Positions 1-5,803 of a stretch of 6,158 nt of DNA are shown in pieces. The notes under the pieces are model-generated. The model was not told the DNA's origin and did no database searches. It saw nothing but the letters and a program-made list of their open reading frames with translations. The stretch spans positions 1 through 6,158 of the forward strand of contig JASHUP010000227.1 of the NCBI GenBank assembly GCA_030039915.1, given 5' to 3'. A program made the position numbers and the translations under genes. Positions within the stretch are counted from its first letter, which is position 1; every line of letters begins with the position of its first letter. This stretch comes from Thermoplasmata archaeon. GTDB lineage: Archaea; Thermoplasmatota; Thermoplasmata; UBA184.

Positions 1-1
1 G

Positions 2-37
2 GAGAACGGGTACCAGATGGCCCGCGACCTCCCCTAG
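2..37 (+). CDS. Possible C-terminal end of an upstream gene (partial)
   Basis: Frame 2 at the left edge reads ENGYQMARDLP and then a TAG stop at 35-37. All eleven sense codons end in G or C, as in the clearly coding genes of this window, while the other two plus frames look less biased. This suggests the tail of a gene that begins outside the window on the same strand as the CBS gene. Eleven residues are too few to name a product, and chance cannot be excluded. Confidence 0.35.
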   Translation, partial: ENGYQMARDLP

Positions 38-62
38 CGTCGACTGCCGCGGACCCGCAGGC

Positions 63-70
63 TTCAAAAC
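63..70 (+). promoter_or_regulatory. Candidate TATA-like element before the CBS-protein gene
   Basis: TTCAAAAC is the only AT-rich patch in the 94 bases before the first complete gene. Its centre lies about 28 nt before the ATG at 95. In archaea the TATA box sits roughly 26 nt before the transcription start, so this would give a transcript with little or no leader. The match to a canonical archaeal TATA box is weak. The support is position and the contrast with the GC-rich surroundings. Confidence 0.35.
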
Positions 71-94
71 CTCCCCTCTAGGTGCCCCCCTCCT

Positions 95-1345
95 ATGCCC
101 ACGGGTTGGCCGACGGCCAGCGACCTCATGACCGCGCGGCCGGTGACATTGCCGCACGACGCGCCGATCTCGAAGGCGCTCGGGCTGATGCGTTCGCACC
201 GGTTCCATGAGGTCCCGGTACTCCGCAACTCGCGGCTCGTCGGCATGGTCACGATCGAGTCGATCGCCCGCCGGGGCCGCTGGTCACTCGACACGAAAGT
301 CGAGCACCTGCTCGTGGTCCCTCCGCTCATCTTACCGACCACTCCGTTCGCAGAGATCGCCGAGCAATTGCTGGCGACCGGCATGCGCGGCGCTCCGGTC
401 GTGGGTCGGAGGGGCGAATTGCTCGGGGTCGTCAGTCGCACCGACCTCGTGCGGGTCATGCCGGGTCTTCCGGCGCTCCGCCCCGAGAGGGGACCGACGG
501 TCGAGGAGGTCGCGCGCGCCGTCGGACTGGTGGTCCGGGAGAACGAGCAAGTTCGCAACCTCATCTCGCAGCTTCGCCTGATCGAGGAGCACCCGCTGCC
601 GGTCGTCGACCGAAAGGGCCGCGTGGTGGGAGCGCTCGGAGTTACGGACCTCGGCGAAGTCCTGGGCCGCCCGATTCACGGTGGCAAGCGCGACGCGCGA
701 GCGAACCGCACCACGCTCGAGGTCGAGGTCGGGTCGGTCATGCATTCCCCGGCCGTGACCCTTCCCGCGAACGCGCCCGCGCTCGAGGCCGCCCGGGTCA
801 TGACCCGGGAAAACGTGTCGAGTGTGTTCGTCGTGGAGGACGGCCGTCCCACTCGGGTGGTGAGTCAGGCCGACCTCCTGAGCCTCGCGGTCTCTCGCGC
901 CCGACCGGGCACCGCTCCCGCCGGGGTCGAGAACGTGTACGTCGAGATCACGGGTCTTCGCGGGTCGGCGGACCCGAGCCTGCTCGCCGAGATCGACGGA
1001 GGGGTCGCGAAAGCGCTGCGTCGGATCTCCCGGTACGTCGAGCCGACGCTCCTCACGCTCCATTTTACCCCCCAGGGAACGCATCGCACGAACGACCTGG
1101 TGGTGGAGGCGCGCCTGTTCACGCGCCAGGGCCGGATCTTCTACGCGTCCCACACCGGTTGGAACCTGATGGCGGGCGTGGCGGGACTGCTCGAGGAGCT
1201 GACCGCCCAGAGCCGTCGAGCGAGCGAGAGCTCCCGCGGCAAGGGCCGCCGACGCGGGCTCCCGCCCGAGGCCGACGAGGCGACCTCCGAGGACCCGGAC
1301 CTCGAAGCCAAGATCCGGGCCGCGACCGGGGACGACGAAGAGTAG
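95..1345 (+). CDS. Four-CBS-domain protein with C-terminal HPF/S30AE-like domain; candidate ribosome hibernation factor
   Basis: A 416-residue soluble protein. Four CBS repeats are visible at about residues 8-60, 68-122, 135-192 and 210-266. Each has the pattern of a conserved hydrophobic strand, a helix of the AxxxM type, a 'PVV' or 'VFVV' strand with an acidic or glycine turn, and a closing G(V/A)V/xxTDL or SQADLL segment. CBS pairs usually bind adenine nucleotides. Residues about 278-375 then follow the beta-alpha-beta-beta-beta-alpha pattern of bacterial HPF/S30AE factors: NVYVEITGL strand, helix to SRYV, strand PTLLTLHF, strand DLVVEARLF, strand RIFYASH, final helix LLEELTAQS. The tail (376-416) is charged and low-complexity. 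The inferred role is nucleotide-responsive binding to the ribosome; a multi-CBS archaeal hibernation factor (Dri) is known from Pyrobaculum, and this may be related. The ATG at 95 is chosen because the first CBS repeat begins directly after it; a weak GGTG lies 10 nt upstream. NAC follows after 14 nt. Confidence 0.85.
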   Translation: MPTGWPTASDLMTARPVTLPHDAPISKALGLMRSHRFHEVPVLRNSRLVGMVTIESIARRGRWSLDTKVEHLLVVPPLILPTTPFAEIAEQLLATGMRGAPVVGRRGELLGVVSRTDLVRVMPGLPALRPERGPTVEEVARAVGLVVRENEQVRNLISQLRLIEEHPLPVVDRKGRVVGALGVTDLGEVLGRPIHGGKRDARANRTTLEVEVGSVMHSPAVTLPANAPALEAARVMTRENVSSVFVVEDGRPTRVVSQADLLSLAVSRARPGTAPAGVENVYVEITGLRGSADPSLLAEIDGGVAKALRRISRYVEPTLLTLHFTPQGTHRTNDLVVEARLFTRQGRIFYASHTGWNLMAGVAGLLEELTAQSRRASESSRGKGRRRGLPPEADEATSEDPDLEAKIRAATGDDEE

Positions 1346-1347
1346 AC

Positions 1348-1356
1348 GGAGAAGGT
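1348..1356 (+). promoter_or_regulatory. Shine-Dalgarno site for NAC
   Basis: GGAGAAGGT lies in the 14-nt gap after the CBS gene stop and just before the ATG at 1360. It offers GGAG 8 nt, and AAGGT 3 nt, before the start. It decides the NAC start against the longer reading frame that remains open upstream inside the CBS gene. Confidence 0.7.
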
Positions 1357-1359
1357 CCG

Positions 1360-1767
1360 ATGATTCCGGGAGGGCCGCGAAACCCGAAGCAGCTCGAACT
1401 GATGATGCGCCGACTCGGCATGACTTCCGAGGAGGTGCCGAACGTCCAAGAGGTGATCGTTCGAACGAAATCGAAAGACCATGTCTTCCGGTCCCCGGAG
1501 GTCACCATCCTGACGATCCAGGGAACCCGCACCTACCAGGTGGTCGGACATCCCGAGATCCGGCCCCGGTCCGCCGGTCCCGTTGCTCCGGGGTCGGCCG
1601 CTCCCGCCGCTCCGGGACCGGCTCCGGCGAGCGGGCCTCCGGAGGAGGATATCCGCCTCGTCATGGAGCAGGCGAACGTCTCTCGCGAGGAGGCGATCGA
1701 AGCGCTCTTCCAAGCGAAAGGAGCCCCGGCGGAAGCGATCCTGCAGATCCTTTCCCGAGGCGGATAG
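1360..1767 (+). CDS. nac: Archaeal nascent polypeptide-associated complex protein (NAC, alpha-type)
   Basis: A 135-residue protein with the archaeal NAC layout. The opening MIPGGPRNPKQLELMMRRLG is typical of archaeal NAC. The NAC beta-barrel dimerisation domain covers about residues 20-66 (VQEVIVRTKSKDHVFRSPEV, then the TYQV strand). The UBA domain covers about 95-133 (EDIRLVMEQANVSREEAIEAL, then AEAILQIL). Archaeal NAC forms homodimers and contacts nascent chains near the ribosomal exit tunnel. The frame stays open 67 codons upstream to 1159, but that part is arginine- and glycine-rich shadow of the CBS gene; the archaeal N-terminus and the ribosome-binding site both fix the start at 1360. 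The linker between the domains (about 68-94) is a Pro/Ala/Gly/Ser tract, longer and more biased than I expect for the family. The stop TAG shares its G with the start of the Nudix gene. Confidence 0.93.
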   Translation: MIPGGPRNPKQLELMMRRLGMTSEEVPNVQEVIVRTKSKDHVFRSPEVTILTIQGTRTYQVVGHPEIRPRSAGPVAPGSAAPAAPGPAPASGPPEEDIRLVMEQANVSREEAIEALFQAKGAPAEAILQILSRGG

Positions 1768-2213
1768 TGGACTCTCTCACCGGTCCGGTCGTCCAGGAGT
1801 GCGTGGAGGGCTACCTCTTCGCCCGGCCTCCGCTCGATCTGCTGATCTTTCGAAGAGTCCCCGCGCGAGGACAGATCTGGGTGCCGGTCCAAGGGAAGGT
1901 CGAGCCGAGCGACCCCGACTTCCCCTCGGCGCTCTGCCGCGAGGTCGCGGAGGAGACCGGATTCGTCGCTCGGCCGCAACAGCTGGTCGACCTCGATTGG
2001 CACGTTCCGTTCCGGTCCGAGGGAGGCCCGCTCTGGCGCTTGCACGCGTTCGGGCTCGAGGTTCCGCGCGCGTTCGCCCCCCGGCTCAACGAAGAGTTCG
2101 ACGCCTTTGAATGGGCCCCGGCGGAGGAAGCTCGCCGTCGCCTACACTTCGACGACAACCGCGCCGCGGTGGACCGGCTCCGCGACCGGATCCATGCCGG
2201 GTCGACCCTCTGA
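1767..2213 (+). CDS. Nudix hydrolase
   Basis: A 148-residue Nudix-fold protein, expected to hydrolyse a nucleoside diphosphate linked to another group; the substrate cannot be read from the sequence. The Nudix box spans residues 43-66, from GKVEP to REVAEETGF. The catalytic helix with the metal-binding glutamates (R58, E59, E62, E63) is intact. The box is one residue longer than the classic GX5EX7REUXEEXGU, and the first glutamate has no exact match (D49 is nearest). Strands before it (VVQECVEGYLF, LDLLIFRRV) and after it (FEWAPAEEARRRL, where Nudix proteins often have a similar WhPHxE-A segment) complete the fold. The GTG start at 1767 overlaps the NAC stop by one base (TAGTG). A GAGG at 1757-1760 lies 6 nt before it, so translation is probably coupled. 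It is the last gene of the operon; a 195-nt gap follows. Confidence 0.85.
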   Translation: MDSLTGPVVQECVEGYLFARPPLDLLIFRRVPARGQIWVPVQGKVEPSDPDFPSALCREVAEETGFVARPQQLVDLDWHVPFRSEGGPLWRLHAFGLEVPRAFAPRLNEEFDAFEWAPAEEARRRLHFDDNRAAVDRLRDRIHAGSTL

Positions 2214-2230
2214 GGCTCGGTCCGGGACCA

Positions 2231-2249
2231 AGGACTCCCCGGGGTTCCT
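2231..2249 (+). terminator. Weak dyad after the Nudix gene, possible transcript end
   Basis: AGGACTCCCC is followed by GGGGTTCCT, a near-perfect inverted repeat starting 17 nt after the Nudix stop codon. No T-rich tract follows, and archaeal termination depends mainly on such tracts. The dyad may therefore be only a processing or stability element, or chance in a GC-rich sequence. Confidence 0.2.
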
Positions 2250-2309
2250 CCGCGCGCCTGCGAGAACCGGGCCGGTCGTGAGCCAGAGACTCGGGCTCCC
2301 CACATAGCG

Positions 2310-2357
2310 TTCGGTGAAGCCGTTGGACGCGCCACCGGGTGCGTCGGTGCTTCCGAA
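2310..2357 (+). other. 48-nt imperfect hairpin in the gap upstream of dph2
   Basis: Three nested stems can be paired by eye. The outer stem is TTCG 2310-2313 with CGAA 2354-2357. The middle stem is GAAGC 2316-2320 with GCTTC 2349-2353. The inner stem is GACGCGCC 2326-2333 with GGTGCGTC 2338-2345, which contains one G-U pair and closes an ACCG tetraloop. This gives 17 pairs, with a 2-nt bulge and one internal loop. It lies downstream of the Nudix gene and upstream of the TATA-like element of dph2. It would therefore be in the 3' region of the first operon, in an independent small RNA, or at a DNA-level site. I recognise no RNA family. The element reads similarly on the other strand. Confidence 0.45.
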
Positions 2358-2375
2358 GTGGCGGGCGCTTAGGCC

Positions 2376-2383
2376 AAACGTTT
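2376..2383 (+). promoter_or_regulatory. Candidate TATA-like element before dph2
   Basis: AAACGTTT is a perfect 8-bp palindrome inside a short AT-rich island (AAACGTTTAG) in otherwise GC-rich sequence. Its centre lies about 29 nt before the dph2 ATG, nearly the same spacing as the AT-rich patch before the CBS gene. No ribosome-binding site is visible between it and the ATG, so a leaderless transcript is likely if this is the promoter. It departs from a canonical archaeal TATA box because of the central CG. Confidence 0.4.
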
Positions 2384-2408
2384 AGTCACCGCCGTCGGTC
2401 GTTGAGCC

Positions 2409-3446
2409 ATGGCCGAGCGAGCTACCGCTTCCCACGCGCCGCCCCCGCACGCGCGGGTTTTCGCGACGGTAGGCCCCGAGCTCGAGGAAGCCATCCGGGG
2501 AGCGCGGCCAAAGCGGATCGTGCTTCAGGTGCCCGCGGGCCTCGTTCGGAACGCGCACGACCTCGCAGCGCGACTCCGGGAATCGACCGACGTTCCCGTG
2601 GACCTCGCGACCCGGCCGTGTTTCGGCGCGTGCGATTTCCCTTCCCGGGACGAAGCGCCTCGAGCCGACCTCGCGGTCGTCCTCGGCCATGCGCCGATCC
2701 CGAACGTCCCCCTTACGCGACCGACGTTCTTCGTGGAGATGCGCGTACCCGGGGGGGACGTTGCGCGACTCGCGCAGCTCGTCGCGGACGCGAAGCTTCC
2801 GGCCCGGCTCGGCCTCGTCGTGTCGATCCAGCACCTCGACCTCGTCGAGCCGCTGTCGGCGGCGCTCGACCGCCGGGGGTTCACGGTACGGGTCGGGTCT
2901 GGTGACCGGCGTTTGGCGTATCCGGCGCAGGCGTTGGGGTGCAACTACACCGGCGCGGAAGCGGTGGCGGGCGAGGTCGACGCCTTCCTTTTCCTCGGAA
3001 CGGGACAGTTCCACCCGATCGGGCTCGCCTTCGCCGTCGACCGGCCCGTGTACGCGCTGGATCCCCTGCGGGCCGAACTCGAGAGGCCGATCGACCGCGG
3101 GTCGCTGATCCGCCGACGTCAGCTGGTGGTCGCCGGGGTCCGGGACGCCCGCCGGTGGGGCATCCTCGTGTCGACGTTCGCCGGGCAAAATCGAAGCCCG
3201 ACCGCGCTCGCGCTTCAGGAGCGCGCCCGCGCGCATGGCCGGGACGCGGAGATGCTGCTCTTCGACCGCCTGGACGGACGGGACCTCGAAGGGCGGGCGT
3301 TCGATGCGTACGTGAACACGGCCTGCCCCCGGATCGCGCTCGACGACGGGAGCAGCTATCCAAAGCCGATCCTGACGCCGCCCGAGTTTCTGATGGCGCT
3401 CGGGGAGCTCCCGCTCGAACCGTACCGTTTCGATACCTACCACTGA
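2409..3446 (+). CDS. dph2: Diphthamide biosynthesis protein Dph2 (2-(3-amino-3-carboxypropyl)histidine synthase)
   Basis: A 345-residue protein, matching the usual length of archaeal Dph2. The enzyme carries an unusual [4Fe-4S] cluster that cleaves S-adenosylmethionine and transfers the 3-amino-3-carboxypropyl group to a histidine of elongation factor 2, the first step of diphthamide formation. Three cluster cysteines can be placed, one per repeated domain: C75 in FGACDFP, C178 in LGCNY and C306 in NTACPRIALDD. Other family segments are visible: RIVLQVPAGL (36-45), VVLGHAPIPN (90-99), FLFLGTGQFHPIGLA (193-207) and LVSTFAGQNR (253-262). C71 is an extra cysteine four residues before C75 and is not one of the three ligands. 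The ATG at 2409 is preceded by no ribosome-binding site but lies about 29 nt after a TATA-like island. Later genes of the diphthamide pathway are not in the window. A DUF131 gene follows 41 nt downstream on the same strand. Confidence 0.95.
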   Translation: MAERATASHAPPPHARVFATVGPELEEAIRGARPKRIVLQVPAGLVRNAHDLAARLRESTDVPVDLATRPCFGACDFPSRDEAPRADLAVVLGHAPIPNVPLTRPTFFVEMRVPGGDVARLAQLVADAKLPARLGLVVSIQHLDLVEPLSAALDRRGFTVRVGSGDRRLAYPAQALGCNYTGAEAVAGEVDAFLFLGTGQFHPIGLAFAVDRPVYALDPLRAELERPIDRGSLIRRRQLVVAGVRDARRWGILVSTFAGQNRSPTALALQERARAHGRDAEMLLFDRLDGRDLEGRAFDAYVNTACPRIALDDGSSYPKPILTPPEFLMALGELPLEPYRFDTYH

Positions 3447-3487
3447 ACCCGCAAGTCGGAAGAGGCGGGACGGACGTACTTTCGGTC

Positions 3488-3904
3488 GTGCGGGCGCTCG
3501 CATTCGGCTCGGTCGCCCTCCTCGTCACGGGGATCGCTCTCGTCGCCTGGAGCGTGGTCGAGGGCGGAGCGAGCGTTGCTCTCCTGGTCGTGATTCCCGT
3601 GGTGTCGGGCTCTTCCCTCGCCTTCCTGCTGGGCGTGGTCCTGCTGATCCTTGGGTTTTTCTCCCTGCCGTTCACCCTGGCCGAGGAGTGGGACGGTTCG
3701 CCGGCTCCCGCGGGTCCTTCAACGCCGATCTCGCCCCCCGCTTCGACTCAGGGCAGTGCCGGAGGGTTCGTCCTCATCGGCCCCGTGCCGATCGTCTTCG
3801 GTACGTGGAAGGGGGTTTCGCGTCGCACCCGGTGGCTGATGGCGCTCGCCGGGGGCCTGCTCTTCACGCTCGCGATCGTCGTCGTGCTGGGGTTCGTGCG
3901 GTAG
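3488..3904 (+). CDS. DUF131 (TIGR00304-type) archaeal membrane protein
   Basis: A 138-residue predicted membrane protein of an archaeal family without known function. A first membrane helix covers about residues 4-23. A long hydrophobic stretch at about 29-61 could be one or two helices, and a last helix covers about 116-137. The family hallmark GGFVLIGPVPIVFG is at residues 92-105, close to the usual GGVVLIGPIPIIFG. A Pro/Ser-rich loop (about 70-90) precedes it. No ATG or TTG exists in frame near the beginning. GTG at 3488 is chosen because it places one arginine directly before the first helix. The only purine-rich site, GGAAGAGG at 3458-3465, lies too far upstream to be a convincing ribosome-binding site. 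The same frame is open much further upstream inside dph2, but that part is shadow. The last 41 nt overlap the 3' end of pdxT on the other strand. Confidence 0.8.
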   Translation: MRALAFGSVALLVTGIALVAWSVVEGGASVALLVVIPVVSGSSLAFLLGVVLLILGFFSLPFTLAEEWDGSPAPAGPSTPISPPASTQGSAGGFVLIGPVPIVFGTWKGVSRRTRWLMALAGGLLFTLAIVVVLGFVR

Positions 3905-4502
3905 CGCGAGGTTCCGAACCGTGCACCGTGGCCAGGAAGAGCCGGTGCAGGCGCGGGTCTCCGGAAAGCTCCGGATGGAAGCCTAAGCCCCACACCGCTC
4001 CCGAGCGCACCCCGACCACTTCGTCGCCCCGCCAGGCGAACGGCTCCGCCGCGGGCCCGACCGAGAGGATCCGCGGAGACCGGATGAACACACCGGGAAA
4101 CGATCCCCCCTCGAGGCCGGTAACCCGTACCGGAGCCTCGAACGACTCCCGCTGGGCCCCGTAGTCGTTCCGTCGGACGCGAACATCGAGCGCACCGAAC
4201 GTCGGCGGGTCGATTCCGGAAGCCCCGGGGGAGAGCTCGCGCGAGAGCAGGATCAGCCCGGCGCAGGTGGCGAGCACCGGAAACTTCTGTCGAAGCCGCT
4301 CGTTCAGCGGGTTCCAGAGGCCGGCCTCGACGAGGAGCCGAGCGATCGTCGTCGACTCCCCACCGGGCATGAACAGGGCCGAAACCTCGTCCAGGTCGGC
4401 GCGGCTCCGGACCGGGACGATCTCGTCCCCCGGCTCGATCGCTCCGAGCGCCGCGAGATGCTCCGGGACATCTCCCTGGAGCGCGAGGACGCCGAGCTTC
4501 AT
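3864..4502 (-). CDS. pdxT: Pyridoxal 5'-phosphate synthase glutaminase subunit PdxT
   Basis: A 212-residue class I glutamine amidotransferase. PdxT releases ammonia from glutamine and passes it to PdxS, which builds pyridoxal 5'-phosphate from ribose 5-phosphate and glyceraldehyde 3-phosphate. Family motifs are complete: MKLGVLALQGDVPEH at the N-terminus, PGGEST (46-51, oxyanion region), the nucleophile C80 in TCAGLILL, RNDYGAQRESFE (111-122), and the catalytic H176 and E178 in FHPELSGD. The ATG at 4502 overlaps the stop codon of the HMG-CoA reductase gene (ATGA, 4 nt). GGGGAG at 4512-4507 lies 4 nt before it, so coupled translation is likely. The family core ends near residue 195. The final residues (about 196-212, Arg/Ala-rich) form an extra tail, most of it encoded antisense to the end of the DUF131 gene. 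The partner gene pdxS is not in the window. Confidence 0.95.
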   Translation of the reverse strand: MKLGVLALQGDVPEHLAALGAIEPGDEIVPVRSRADLDEVSALFMPGGESTTIARLLVEAGLWNPLNERLRQKFPVLATCAGLILLSRELSPGASGIDPPTFGALDVRVRRNDYGAQRESFEAPVRVTGLEGGSFPGVFIRSPRILSVGPAAEPFAWRGDEVVGVRSGAVWGLGFHPELSGDPRLHRLFLATVHGSEPRATARTPARRRSRA

Positions 4503-5800
4503 CGGGCTCCCCGAAGCTCCTCGATGATCGCCTTGGCGCGGTCGAATCGGACCTGGTGGTCTTTCACGAGCCGTTCCACCACCCGATCGACCTCCTCTGG
4601 TCTCGCGCCCGCGCTCACCGCGAGGTTGCGAGCGTGCAGCTCCATGTGCCCCCGCTGGATCCCCTCCGTCGCGAGCGCTCGCAGGGCGGCAAAGTTCTGT
4701 GCCAGGCCGACCGAGGCGAGGACCTCGCCGAGCTCGCGCGCGGACGATACGCCGAGCAGTTTCACGTTCGCTTTCGCCGTGGGATGAACGGCGGTCGCCC
4801 CCCCGATGAGCCCGACCGGCGCCGGGATCTCGATGGTGCCGACGAGGTTCCCGTCCTTATCTTTCTCATACGTGGTGAGCGGGCGCACCACGTGCCCTCC
4901 GTCCGCCGCCTTCCAGGCCGCGTACGTGTGGGCTCCGCTCTCGATCGCCCGGAAGTCGTTGCCGGTGGCGACCACGACCGCGGAGATCCCGTTCATGATG
5001 CCCTTGTTGTGGGTCGCGCAGCGGAAGGGGTCCGCGAGCGCGAACGCATAGGCATCCAGGATCGCGTCGACGACCTCGGCTCCCGTGGCCGTGTCCGTCT
5101 TCAGCAGCTCGGCCGGAAAGACCGCGTGCGCTCGGGCCAGCCGATGGATCGCGAGGTTGGAGATGATCCGCAGGACGACCCGGCCTCCTGTCAGCCGAGC
5201 GAATTCGGGGGCCAGCGCCTCGCACATCGTGTTGACGGCGTTCATCCCGCCCGCGTCCCGAGCGTCGACGAGTAGGTGCGCGACGACCATCGTGCCCCGG
5301 GTCGACGGCACGATCCGCACCTCGAGGTCCTTCGCCCCACCGCCGAACTTCACGAGGACCGGGTCTTTCGCATTGGCCGCTTCGAGCAGCGCTTCGCGAT
5401 GATGCAGGAGCCGAAGACGCGCCGCCGCGGGGTCCGGAACGTCGAGGATTTGGACCTGTCCGATCATCACGGGAGCGGTCGTCTGGGCCGTGAAGCCGCC
5501 GGCCGCGCGGGCGACCTTCGCCGCGTTCGATGCGGCGGCGACGACGCTGGGCTCCTCGATCGCGAAGGGGATGAGGTAGTCGCGCTGGTTGATGCGAAAG
5601 TTGGTCGCGACCCCGAGCGGCAGCGGCATCACGCCGATGACGTTCTCGATCATTCGGTCGATCGTGCCCGGGTCGATCCCCGGGGGGAACTCGAACGCCT
5701 TCGCCTCCTCTTCCGTGAGGCCGGCCCACTCCCGGACGAACGCGCGTCGCTCCGCGATGCTCCGCTTGTAGAATCCCGGGACCTCGGACGACTTCTCCAC
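4499..5800 (-). CDS. mvaA: Hydroxymethylglutaryl-CoA reductase, class II
   Basis: A 433-residue cytosolic enzyme that reduces HMG-CoA to mevalonate for isoprenoid and archaeal lipid synthesis. It aligns from its first residues with the class II enzyme of Pseudomonas mevalonii, as I recall that sequence, and lacks the membrane anchor of eukaryotic class I enzymes. Substrate-binding segments are ENVIG (52-56), PLPLGVATNF (59-68) and EEPSVVAAAS (82-91). Catalytic residues are E83, K266 in THNKGIMNG, D282 in TGND and H385 in QRGHMELHARN. D146 matches the P. mevalonii position linked to NADH rather than NADPH preference, so NADH use is inferred. The nucleotide-binding signature usually reads DAMGxN but here is DAGGMN (182-187). 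The GTG start is supported by AGGAG 6 nt upstream and by the alignment. It lies 3 nt after the grpE stop and overlaps pdxT by 4 nt. Most archaea outside Thermoplasmatota, Archaeoglobi and a few other groups have class I enzymes, so class II is informative about lineage. Confidence 0.96.
   Translation of the reverse strand: MEKSSEVPGFYKRSIAERRAFVREWAGLTEEEAKAFEFPPGIDPGTIDRMIENVIGVMPLPLGVATNFRINQRDYLIPFAIEEPSVVAAASNAAKVARAAGGFTAQTTAPVMIGQVQILDVPDPAAARLRLLHHREALLEAANAKDPVLVKFGGGAKDLEVRIVPSTRGTMVVAHLLVDARDAGGMNAVNTMCEALAPEFARLTGGRVVLRIISNLAIHRLARAHAVFPAELLKTDTATGAEVVDAILDAYAFALADPFRCATHNKGIMNGISAVVVATGNDFRAIESGAHTYAAWKAADGGHVVRPLTTYEKDKDGNLVGTIEIPAPVGLIGGATAVHPTAKANVKLLGVSSARELGEVLASVGLAQNFAALRALATEGIQRGHMELHARNLAVSAGARPEEVDRVVERLVKDHQVRFDRAKAIIEELRGAR
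4507..4512 (-). promoter_or_regulatory. Shine-Dalgarno site for pdxT
   Basis: GGGGAG on the minus strand, inside the end of the HMG-CoA reductase gene, lies 4 nt before the pdxT ATG. It supports initiation in the ATGA overlap. Confidence 0.6.
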
Positions 5801-5803
5801 GAC

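Noticed and set aside
1159..1359. Upstream extension of the NAC reading frame by 67 codons
   Set aside because: It is Arg/Gly/Pro-rich out-of-frame reading of the CBS gene. The archaeal NAC N-terminus and a good ribosome-binding site place the start at 1360.
2214..2408. tRNA gene in the gap before dph2
   Set aside because: No GTTCRANYC-type T-loop and no cloverleaf pairing could be found by eye.
2939..3487. Extension of the DUF131 frame upstream into dph2
   Set aside because: The extension is Arg/Pro-rich with no family resemblance; the membrane protein begins sensibly at GTG 3488.
2382..3503. Long open frame of 373 codons on the minus strand over dph2
   Set aside because: Arginine- and acid-rich shadow, typical of high-GC genes read antisense; the plus strand encodes an intact Dph2 with all cluster cysteines.
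3653..3661. T-run (GGGTTTTTC) as a plus-strand terminator
   Set aside because: It lies inside the DUF131 gene, encoding Gly-Phe-Phe of a membrane helix, and only five T residues are present.
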